DNA of 64,000 nt from Myxococcales bacterium (lineage in GTDB: Bacteria > Myxococcota_A > Polyangia > Palsa-1104): positions 1 through 64,000 of the forward strand of contig PNAM01000016.1 in the NCBI GenBank assembly GCA_003170275.1, written 5' to 3'. Within the stretch, counting starts at the first letter, position 1; every line of letters starts with the position of its first letter. A program made the position numbers and the translations under genes. The notes beneath the pieces are model-generated. The model did not search any database and was not told where the DNA came from. It worked only from the letters and a program-made list of their open reading frames with translations. This document shows, one piece after another, positions 41,275-50,686 of the stretch.

Positions 41275-41499
41275 TCAAGTGCGGGCGCCGTGGAGAACGC
41301 GCAGGATCTCGATCACGACGAGCTCCCGCGTTTCCGAGACCCGGCCGGGTCGCCCCAGCCCTGGAAATCGGCGCAGCTTGCGAACCTCGTCGAGGATCTG
41401 ACGACCCAGTTTCCGAGCGGCTTCTCGATTACGCAGGCCGACGTATTTCCGGATCTCCACCAGGTCGCGCACGGCCAGGGCCGTCCAGGCGATGTTCAC
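41275..41499 (-). pseudogene. ParE-like toxin with an internal in-frame loss
   Basis: 74 residues from a GTG. The start IAWTALAVRDLVEIRKYVGLRN and the run GRPGRVSETRELVV are standard for RelE/ParE toxins. The usual next segment, about 15 residues with a PYxVxYRV strand, is absent: ELVV is joined straight to IEILRVLHGAR, the normal last strand. The frame is open, so this is a clean deletion rather than a frameshift. Loss of that core strand should unfold or disarm the toxin. No antitoxin gene is visible in the 200 bases upstream, so the module is probably a remnant. Confidence 0.6.
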
Positions 41500-41703
41500 C
41501 GCGGGCGACGCCTGTTGTGCGGTTCGAACTGGCGGGGAGAGCGAGTGGCGCGGGGCGATCCCGCGGCGAGTTCCGCAGCACCCTCATTAGATCGGGACGC
41601 CACCCACGCACCATGCGAGGACCTGTCTGAGCCGCGGGAGCGCCCTGCGCCGCTCGCGTTCGATCGTCCACGTCTGAGCGCGTAGGTGGTATCCTATCGA
41701 CTC
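41500..41703. other. Gap without a supported gene
   Basis: This stretch lies between the ParE-like remnant and the kinase gene. I looked on the minus strand for the antitoxin that normally precedes parE and found only Arg/Pro-rich readings with no ParD, Phd or RHH pattern. On the plus strand the final bases form the leader of the kinase gene. Confidence 0.4.
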
Positions 41704-43512
<1,809 letters not shown>

Positions 43513-43519
43513 CCGACCG

Positions 43520-44698
43520 CTAGCGACGGACGAGCAGGTAGGTGACCACCGCGGCGATGAGTGCGCCGATTGCTGCGGCGAGGACCACACCGAGGGTGGA
43601 GACGCCGGTGGGATGGGCGCGCACACCGGTGGTGCTGGGCGCGGGCAGTAGCGGCGGCGGCTGCGCTGGAGGGGCGGCCAGCCGGGGAGGACCAGCCTCG
43701 CTTTCCGAATCGGGCAGCGTGCTGGCCAGATCTTCCGCGGAGGGCGTGCCCTCGGGGTGCGTGCGATCGAGCGCTTCGGCCGACGGCAAGGTGATGCGCT
43801 GGCTCACCGTCTTCAGCCCGCCGAGCACGCGGGCCAGCGCGTGCAGCGCGGCGCGCATCTCGCGGGCGGTCTGGTAGCGCTGAGGCGGGCGCTTCTCGAG
43901 CGCACGCAGCACGAAGTCGTCCACCTGGGTCGCGTGCGCCATGCCCGGCCGCAACATGCTCGGCGCGCGCGGCGTCTGCGTGACCTGCGCGCTCAACACG
44001 CGCAGCACGCTCTTGTCGACGAACGGCGGGCAGCCGCACAACATCGCGTAGGCGATGCAGCCGACCGAATACAGATCCGAGCGCGCGTCCACCTTGTTGT
44101 CGGTGGCCTGCTCGGGCGACATGTACTCGGGCGTGCCGACCACCGTGCCGGTGCGGGTCAGGTGCGCCGAGGCGCCCTCGTCGACCACCTTCACCACGCC
44201 GAAGTCGAGGATCTTGACGTGCACGTCGCCGTCGTGCGAGCGCGCCAGGAACACGTTCTCGGGCTTGAGATCGCGATGCACCAGGCCGAGCCCATGCGCG
44301 GTCTCGAGCGCCGAGAGCACCTGATCGAGCACCGGCACGATCTCGAGCGGATCGTAGGTGCGCTTCATCACGATCGCGTCGAACAGGTCGAGCCCTTCGA
44401 GCAGCTCCATCGCCAGGAACCAGCGGTTGTCGGCGTTGCCGAGGTCCAGCACCTCGACGATGTTCGGGTGGCGCGCCTGCGACGCCATGCGCGCCTCGAG
44501 CCGGAACCGCTCGATGGTGCGCTGGTCGGTCGAGTGTCGCGCGGCGATCACCTTGAGCGCCACCTGCTTGCGCAGATCGATGTGGTAGGCGGCGTAGACC
44601 GCGCCCATGCCGCCTTCGCCGAGCAGGCGATCGATGCGGTACTTCATCCCGAGGATGGTGCCGGGCGCCAGCGCGTCGATGCGCGGATCGGTGGTCAT
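43520..44698 (-). CDS. Ser/Thr kinase with C-terminal membrane anchor
   Basis: 392 residues. The kinase domain spans about 20-285: GEGGMGAVYAAYH, K in VALKVI, HRDLKPENVFLA, LDFGVVKVVDEG, GTVVGTPEYMSPEQA. After it comes a Ser/Pro/Glu-rich linker of about 75 residues and a single terminal helix (GVVLAAAIGALIAAVVTYLLV) with only Arg-Arg beyond, so no periplasmic sensor exists and inputs must be cytoplasmic or membrane-borne. It is a close paralogue of the kinase encoded one base upstream, so the two are a tandem duplication in one transcript. Confidence 0.93.
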   Translation of the reverse strand: MTTDPRIDALAPGTILGMKYRIDRLLGEGGMGAVYAAYHIDLRKQVALKVIAARHSTDQRTIERFRLEARMASQARHPNIVEVLDLGNADNRWFLAMELLEGLDLFDAIVMKRTYDPLEIVPVLDQVLSALETAHGLGLVHRDLKPENVFLARSHDGDVHVKILDFGVVKVVDEGASAHLTRTGTVVGTPEYMSPEQATDNKVDARSDLYSVGCIAYAMLCGCPPFVDKSVLRVLSAQVTQTPRAPSMLRPGMAHATQVDDFVLRALEKRPPQRYQTAREMRAALHALARVLGGLKTVSQRITLPSAEALDRTHPEGTPSAEDLASTLPDSESEAGPPRLAAPPAQPPPLLPAPSTTGVRAHPTGVSTLGVVLAAAIGALIAAVVTYLLVRR

Positions 44699-44699
44699 C

Positions 44700-45845
44700 C
44701 TAGCGCATCACCCACCAGGTCACGAACGTCGCCACGGCGGCTCCGATGGCGACACCGGCGAGCAACCAGCCGAGCGGTATCGGCGCTGTGCGGCGCGGCT
44801 CGATCTCGGCGGTGCCGTGCGGCGGGTCGGTCGCGGCCGGCGGCGGCTCGCGCAACGGCGACGGTGTGCCCCGCATGGTCGCGCCGAGCATGGTGGCGGA
44901 ATCGGCGTGCGCGGCCGGCAGCGTGATCCGTCCCGCGGCCGGCTCGGCGCCGAGCTCGGCGGCCAGCCGCTTGAGCGCCGCGCGCATCTCGGTCGCGGAC
45001 TGGTAGCGGTTCTCCGGCTTCTTCTCGAGCGCCTTGCCGATGAACTGGTCGATCGCCTTGGGCGCCTTCAGATCGCCGCGAATGTCGCTCGGCTTGCGCG
45101 GCGGCTCGCTCACGTGCGCGGTCATCACCACCAGCACGCTCTTGTTCACGAACGGTGGGCGCCCGCAGAGCATCGCCATCGCGATGCAGCCGAGCGCGTA
45201 CAGATCGGTGCGCGCGTCGACGATGCCGCTCGACGCCTGCTCGGGCGACATGTACTCGGGCGTGCCGACCACCGTGCCGGTGCGCGTGAGCTGCTTCTGC
45301 CCGCCCTCGTCCATCACCTTGACCACGCCGAAGTCGAGCAGCTTGACGTTGATCTCGCCGGTCTCGGACTGCGCCAGGTAGATGTTCTCTGGCTTGAGAT
45401 CGCGGTGCACCAACCCGAGGGCGTGCGCCGCCTCGAGCGCCTGCAGCGCCTGATCGAGGATGGTGACCGCGTCGGCCGGCTCGTAGGTGCCCACCAGCTG
45501 GATGGCATCGAACAGATCGACTCCTTCGAGGAACTCCATCGCCAGGTACTCGCGCCCGGCCGCCTGCCCGACGTCGAGCACGCGCACCACGTGCGGATGA
45601 TCGATGCGCGAGGCGACCTCGGCCTCGCGGCGGAAGCGCGCCACCTGCCGCGGCTCATTGGTGTGGTGCTTGGAGATCAGCTTGATCGCCACCTTGCGCT
45701 TGAGCGTGAGATCGACCGCGGAGTACACCGCGCCCATGCCGCCCACGCCGATGCGCAGCTCGACCTTGTAGCGGCCGGACAAGAGCGTCCCCGGCTTCAG
45801 CTCCTCGTCGAGCGCGCTGAGATACCCCTGGTCGGCCCTCGCCAC
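44700..45845 (-). CDS. Ser/Thr kinase with C-terminal membrane anchor, paralogue
   Basis: 381 residues from a GTG. It shares the plan of its neighbour: GVGGMGAVYSAVD, K in VAIKLI, HRDLKPENIYLA, LDFGVVKVMDEG and the same GTVVGTPEYMSPEQA activation stretch. A linker contains the phosphorylatable run DSATMLGATMRGTPS, and the end is a single helix with Trp-Trp (GWLLAGVAIGAAVATFVTWW). The LTRTGTVVGTPEYMSPEQ stretch is identical in both, in line with recent duplication or gene conversion. Its gap to the divergent glycosidase gene is 57 bases. Confidence 0.93.
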   Translation of the reverse strand: MARADQGYLSALDEELKPGTLLSGRYKVELRIGVGGMGAVYSAVDLTLKRKVAIKLISKHHTNEPRQVARFRREAEVASRIDHPHVVRVLDVGQAAGREYLAMEFLEGVDLFDAIQLVGTYEPADAVTILDQALQALEAAHALGLVHRDLKPENIYLAQSETGEINVKLLDFGVVKVMDEGGQKQLTRTGTVVGTPEYMSPEQASSGIVDARTDLYALGCIAMAMLCGRPPFVNKSVLVVMTAHVSEPPRKPSDIRGDLKAPKAIDQFIGKALEKKPENRYQSATEMRAALKRLAAELGAEPAAGRITLPAAHADSATMLGATMRGTPSPLREPPPAATDPPHGTAEIEPRRTAPIPLGWLLAGVAIGAAVATFVTWWVMR

Positions 45846-45902
45846 GCCCTCATTTTAGCAGAGCCCGCCGGGGATTCCGAATCCCCATGCTAGACTGCTC
45901 CG

Positions 45903-47471
45903 ATGAAGCGGGCGCTGCTCGCGCTGCTCGTTGCCGGCTGCGCCCAGTCGCCGCCCGGGACCAAGCCCGATTGGGTGGTCGCGCTGGGCGCACCGTCGCC
46001 GCTCTCGCCGGCGCTGCTCGGGCACTACGAGCTGTCGGGCGCGCTGTTCCACTACGATCAGAACGCCGCGCTGAAGGACGCGATGCAGGCGCTGGGCTTC
46101 GCCGAGTGGCGCGTCGGCGTGGGGCGCTGGGAGATCTCCACGCGGCTCTTGCCCACCACCGACGACGGGCGCACCTGCGCGGTGTCGCAGTTCCCGCCGG
46201 AGTCGCTGGCGCCGGTGAACGCGACCACGCTCGACCTGATCGCCTCGCGCGATTGGCTCATCGACGACGGCAACCCGGTCACGATCGCCGACACCGCGAA
46301 CGACGCGCGCTACCAGCTCGCCTACGTGCGCTCGGTGCTCGACGTCGCCAAGGCGTTCGGCGCGCGCGCCTACGTCGATCTCGATCACATGCCGCGCGCG
46401 CTGGCCATCAACCGCACGCCGTTCCGCGGCGGCATGCCGGTGGGCGTCGACGCGTGCCTGGGCACCTGGACCAACCGCGTGTCGAACGTGCGGCCCGCCG
46501 ATCCCAACGTGTTCGCCGCCGCCGCGGTCGGCCTGGTGCAGCGCCTGGTGCTCGGCTCCGGCGGCGAGCCCGGCCGCGACGCGCCCTACTGGGAGCTCTG
46601 GAACGAGCCCGAGCTGGGATATGCGTGGGATCCCATGTATGAGACCACACCGGGCAAGATCGACGCCTGGGTGCAGATGGCGGCGACCACGCTGGTGCAG
46701 CTCGACGCGTTCCGCAAGAGCGCCACCGACGCGCGGGTCCAGGGGCTCAAGTTCGGCCTGGGCAGCTTCGCCTCGGCGGCGACGGCGGTGACGCTGCTGC
46801 AGGGCTTCGACGCCAACCCGCTGCCGGGCGGCGGCAACCTGCCGTTCGACTTCGTGTCGTTCCACGCCTACGACAACGATCCGACGGTGATCGTCGACGC
46901 TATGGCGTCGGTGGCGGCGGCGCGGGCGGCGAGCACGCACTACCGCAACGTCGAGCTCTCGCTGGCCGAATGGAACACCGACCTCACCAATGGCCCGCCC
47001 GACTCGACGATGGAGCGCCCGCTGCACCACGCGACGGTGATCGCCGGCGCCGCTGCGCTCGCCCTCGAGCACGCGCACCAGAGCATCTTCTACGACTTCT
47101 ACGCGCCGCTGCCGTTCGGGCTGGTCGCCAACGACGGCACGCCGCGCCCGCTCTACCATGCGTACGAGCTCCTGCAGCGGGCGTTCGCGCCGGGCGCGTC
47201 GCGGCTGGCCGTCGACGGCGCGGCCAACGGGCTGTTCGCCGGCAGCGACGGCGCCGTGCTCGCGACCCGGGGCAGCGATGGAAAACGGCGCGTGCTGGTG
47301 ATCAACCGCGCGAACGCGCCGCGCCTGGTGCGCGTCGACGCCGGCGGTCAGCCGGTCGCGCCCACCGGGGTGACGCTGTTCGACGATCCGGCCGAAGCGC
47401 CGCACGACGTCGCGCCGTCGGCGCTGGTGACCGTCCCGGCGCAATCGCTCGCCTTGATCGTGCTCGACTGA
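45903..47471 (+). CDS. GH39-like glycoside hydrolase lipoprotein
   Basis: 522 residues. The signal ends in the lipobox LVAGC, so the enzyme is lipid-anchored, probably on the outer surface. The clan GH-A barrel is shown by the acid/base motif YWELWNEPELGYAW (about 231-240), with the conserved N-E pair, and by the later nucleophile LSLAEWNTD near 353. YVDLDHMPRAL and DFVSFHAYDND are also typical. Family 39 holds beta-xylosidases and alpha-iduronidases; other GH-A families cannot be excluded. A C-terminal beta domain (RVLVINRANAPRLVRVD) covers the last 80 residues. It stands alone between the kinase pair and the convergent ARPP-1 gene. Confidence 0.82.
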   Translation: MKRALLALLVAGCAQSPPGTKPDWVVALGAPSPLSPALLGHYELSGALFHYDQNAALKDAMQALGFAEWRVGVGRWEISTRLLPTTDDGRTCAVSQFPPESLAPVNATTLDLIASRDWLIDDGNPVTIADTANDARYQLAYVRSVLDVAKAFGARAYVDLDHMPRALAINRTPFRGGMPVGVDACLGTWTNRVSNVRPADPNVFAAAAVGLVQRLVLGSGGEPGRDAPYWELWNEPELGYAWDPMYETTPGKIDAWVQMAATTLVQLDAFRKSATDARVQGLKFGLGSFASAATAVTLLQGFDANPLPGGGNLPFDFVSFHAYDNDPTVIVDAMASVAAARAASTHYRNVELSLAEWNTDLTNGPPDSTMERPLHHATVIAGAAALALEHAHQSIFYDFYAPLPFGLVANDGTPRPLYHAYELLQRAFAPGASRLAVDGAANGLFAGSDGAVLATRGSDGKRRVLVINRANAPRLVRVDAGGQPVAPTGVTLFDDPAEAPHDVAPSALVTVPAQSLALIVLD

Positions 47472-47490
47472 GAAGAGGCGCGACGAGCGA

Positions 47491-48495
47491 CTATTCCGCG
47501 GACTGGTATGACTGATACACCGGCTTGGCGGAGGCGCCGGCCGGGATCACCTTCGAGTTCACCACGCCGAGGCCCTTCTTCTCCACCGTGCGGCCGCCCT
47601 TGTTCTTGGCCACCTCCTCGTCGGCGGCGGCTTCGGCGTTGTTGACGAACGCGTGGATGTCGGCCTGGCTCGGCGCCTTGTCGGCCGCCGAGGTGCGCGG
47701 CACGTCCGCGGCGCTCACGAAGATCGAGTCGAGCAGCTGATCGCGATACGCCGAGAACAGCGCCGGCGTGGCGAACACGTCGACCGAGGTGACGCGCCCG
47801 TTCACCGCCGCGATCACGCCGACCATCTTGGCCGATTCGGGCAGGCGCGCGAGCGCGGCCTTGACCGCGTCGCGATACGGCTTGACCGCGCGCTCCCCTT
47901 CGGCGCCGGTGGCGAGCGAGCGATAGGTGCCGGTGGCGCTCTGGGCCTTGAGCGCGGCGGTCTTCTTCGCCACCTCGTCCCACACCTGGCCCTGGTCCGA
48001 GCGGTACTTGGCGCGCATGCGGGTCTTGCCCTCGACCATGCCGCCCGAGCCGTGGAACTCGCGCTTGCCGCTCCAGCGCCCGTGCTCGACGCAGAACACC
48101 TCGAGCGACGCCTCCTCGCCCGCAGGCAGGATGGTGTCCTTGCCGAGGATGCGATCCTGCTGGCCGCCGAGGATGATCTCGCCGCCGAGCAGGAGCAGCG
48201 GGCTCGAGCCGTGGTTGGCTACGTTCACGCGGTTGACCTGCGCGCCACGCGGATCTTCGGCGACCGCCACCAACTTTCGGCGCAGCCCGTCGGCGAGTGA
48301 CAGGTACTGCGCGGCGTCGGCCGGCGTGGCCGCGCGCTGCACGATGGGGAACACCGCCAGCTGTTGGAACTTGACCGGCTCGAGCACCTGCGTGCCCGGC
48401 TGGAGATCGAACGCAGGCCCCTCGGCGAACGCGGCGCGCGCAAAGCCCCACACGGCCAGCGCGATGACGACGAACAACAAGACTTTGCGGATCAT
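47491..48495 (-). CDS. Exported ARPP-1 (DUF6569) family protein
   Basis: 334 residues. The signal or anchor is VLLFVVIALAVWGFARAAFA. The domain signature is strong: FQQLAVFPIVQ, YLSLADGLRRKLVAVAE, NVANHGSSPLLLLGGEIILGGQQDRILGKDTILPAGEE split across a loop, then FCVEHGRWSG. ARPP-1 domains occur with ADP-ribosylglycohydrolase and phosphatase-like proteins and have no settled activity. The C-terminal 60 residues are Ala/Lys/Asp-rich. It is 44 bases downstream of the gcr-type gene on the same strand. Confidence 0.85.
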   Translation of the reverse strand: MIRKVLLFVVIALAVWGFARAAFAEGPAFDLQPGTQVLEPVKFQQLAVFPIVQRAATPADAAQYLSLADGLRRKLVAVAEDPRGAQVNRVNVANHGSSPLLLLGGEIILGGQQDRILGKDTILPAGEEASLEVFCVEHGRWSGKREFHGSGGMVEGKTRMRAKYRSDQGQVWDEVAKKTAALKAQSATGTYRSLATGAEGERAVKPYRDAVKAALARLPESAKMVGVIAAVNGRVTSVDVFATPALFSAYRDQLLDSIFVSAADVPRTSAADKAPSQADIHAFVNNAEAAADEEVAKNKGGRTVEKKGLGVVNSKVIPAGASAKPVYQSYQSAE

Positions 48496-48539
48496 GGCTC
48501 CACCTCGACAGGTGGCAACGCGCCGGTGGGTCGGACGAT

Positions 48540-50657
48540 CTACGCGGCTTTTGGCGGGAAGAAGAACTGCCCCGGCGAGCGTACAACGCGACGGAGCACT
48601 GCCCCGAACAGGCGGAAGCCGCCCCGCTCCACCTCGCGCGCGCGCATGGCCACGCCGAGCGCCAGCGCGAAGCTGACCCCGAAGTTGAGCGCGCCCATGA
48701 TCAGGATGCCGGCGGCGGCGGGCCACAGGCCCTCGTGGTGGAACGCGTTCGGGCCGAGCGACGAGACCGCCAGCGACAGCCCGCAGGTCGAGAGCGTCAC
48801 GTGGCGCACCTCGAGCGGCAGGCCGAGGAACTTGCCGAGCACCGGCACCATCCCCAACAGAAAGCCGAGCGACACGTTGCCGCCGATGCCGGACAGCCCG
48901 TGCGTGAGCTTGCGCCCGAGCCAGCGCATGGTGCCCGCGCCGACCCAGCGCGACCAGCGGTGCTGCGCGATCGCGGTGGGGATGCGGCGATAGGTCGCCC
49001 AGTTCTCCACCCAACCGGCGCCCACGCTCGACAGCCACAGGAGCACGCCGGTGAGCGCGGCGAAGAAGATCGTGCCCGAGTGCAGCGGGTGGAACGATTG
49101 CAAGGTGTGCTCGGCCGCGTGCTCGTCGAAGAACGGATGACCGGTGAAGTGCCGGTAGAGCAGATCGAACGCGAACGAGGCGGGGATCGCCATGCCCAGG
49201 TTGCCGACCGCCGCGGCGAGCTGCGAGCGGCAGATGCGCGCGATCATGGTGACGGTCTCGTCGAGCTTCTCGCCGCGGCCCTTGAGCGAGCCGGCCAGCG
49301 CGGCGGCGGTCATCGACGGCTGCTTGGTGGCGAGCGTGAAGCCGAGGAGCTGCATCAAGAGGAAGCTGGCGGCGTAGTTCAGCGACGAGAAGAAGCCCTC
49401 GACGAACAGCGGCAGGTGACCCCAGACGACCAGGTACTTGAGCCAGGTGGTGCCGACGGTCAGCAGGCCGCCGCCCGACGCCGAGGCGATCATCAGCCCG
49501 TACTCCTTGCGCGTGGCGGTGATGTAGTGCTCGCCGGTCTGGCCGGCGCGCTCGATGATCTTGCGCGCGAGCAGGTGCGTGTTGGTGCTCACCAGATCGC
49601 GCAGGCTGCGATCGCGGATGCGCGCGCGCTCGAGGCCGGCCAGCAGATCGATCGCCGTCCGATAGCGATCCACCGACGGGCCCGGCGCGAGCAGCTGCAA
49701 GAGCGAGCCGAGCCGATCGAGGTTCTTCGAGATCACCTCGATGCGATACACCACGTCGACCGAGACGCCGAACTCCTCGAGGTGCGAGAGGACCGCGGTC
49801 ACCGCCTGGCGGCACGCTTCGATGCAGCGATCGCACGCCTCGCGCGCGGGTTGCGCGGTCTCGAGATCCACCCCGGCGCGCACCAGCGCGCACACCTCGT
49901 CGCACAAGCGCGTGAGCTGGAAGAACGGCGACTCGCGCAGCGGCACCTCGGGGCTGCGCGCGCGGATCTCCGGCGTCAGGCCGAGCGACGAGATGCGCCC
50001 GGCGGCCAGCGCGACCGCGTCCTCGAGCGCCGCCGCCACCTGGCCCCACTTGCCGTCGAGCAGGTGGGCGAAGCGCGCGCCGAGCTCGGTGGGCAGCTCG
50101 CCCAGCCAGGCCGCGTCGCGCTTGGAGGGAAACAGCTCGGCGAGCAGCTCGGACAGATCGTGCGGGTCGCGCGGCCGGGGCAGGAAGCGGCGCGCCAACC
50201 GATCGGAGGTCTCCGCGCCGAGGCCGCGCTGGTTGGGCAGGCCGGTCTCGAGCAGCGCCAACGCCGAGCTCACGTCCAAGACGCCGCCGAACACGCGCAC
50301 GAAGGCGACGCGAAACGCCGGCACCGTCTCTAGCGCGCGTACCAGCACGCGAAGCTTGCGCGTCGCCAGTGGCTCGTTGCCCACCGCGCCCGCCTGTTCG
50401 ACCGGCGCCGCGCCGCCCGCGCGCAGCCAACGGCCGCCGGCGCAGATCTGCTCGACCCGCTCGTCGAGCTCACCGCCGGTCGGGATCAGCGCGCACAGCC
50501 ACGCATGCAGATCGCGCACGCTCTTGAGCTTGGCCGTGCCCGGCGCCACCAGCGCCGCGAACGACTCGAGATCGGGCGCAGCCTCGGCAGCCTCGCCGGT
50601 CGGCGGCGCCGGGGTCAGCGCGAGCGACACCCCGTTAGTATGCCAGATAACCCGCAT
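48540..50657 (-). CDS. 'Site-specific recombinase Gcr' family membrane protein
   Basis: 705 residues from the ATG at 50657 (GTG 50630 gives 696). The first half is soluble and helical (about 1-370), with LTRLCDEVCALVRAGVDLE and CDRCIEACRQAVTAVLSHLEEFGV. The second half has about seven membrane helices, including LNYAASFLLMQLLGFTLATKQPSMTAAALAG and a SGIGGNVSLGFLLGMVPVLGKFLGLPLEVRHVTLS segment that marks Pfam SpecificRecomb. Despite that name, I see neither the Tyr nor the Ser recombinase catalytic residues, and the membrane topology argues against DNA recombination. The real function is unknown. It is divergent from rlmKL. Confidence 0.85.
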   Translation of the reverse strand: MRVIWHTNGVSLALTPAPPTGEAAEAAPDLESFAALVAPGTAKLKSVRDLHAWLCALIPTGGELDERVEQICAGGRWLRAGGAAPVEQAGAVGNEPLATRKLRVLVRALETVPAFRVAFVRVFGGVLDVSSALALLETGLPNQRGLGAETSDRLARRFLPRPRDPHDLSELLAELFPSKRDAAWLGELPTELGARFAHLLDGKWGQVAAALEDAVALAAGRISSLGLTPEIRARSPEVPLRESPFFQLTRLCDEVCALVRAGVDLETAQPAREACDRCIEACRQAVTAVLSHLEEFGVSVDVVYRIEVISKNLDRLGSLLQLLAPGPSVDRYRTAIDLLAGLERARIRDRSLRDLVSTNTHLLARKIIERAGQTGEHYITATRKEYGLMIASASGGGLLTVGTTWLKYLVVWGHLPLFVEGFFSSLNYAASFLLMQLLGFTLATKQPSMTAAALAGSLKGRGEKLDETVTMIARICRSQLAAAVGNLGMAIPASFAFDLLYRHFTGHPFFDEHAAEHTLQSFHPLHSGTIFFAALTGVLLWLSSVGAGWVENWATYRRIPTAIAQHRWSRWVGAGTMRWLGRKLTHGLSGIGGNVSLGFLLGMVPVLGKFLGLPLEVRHVTLSTCGLSLAVSSLGPNAFHHEGLWPAAAGILIMGALNFGVSFALALGVAMRAREVERGGFRLFGAVLRRVVRSPGQFFFPPKAA

Positions 50658-50686
50658 CCGTCGGCGCGTGATACACCACCTTCGAC

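Noticed and set aside
48540..50657. A true DNA recombinase, as the Gcr family name suggests
   Set aside because: There is no Tyr or Ser recombinase active-site pattern, and half the protein is membrane helices.
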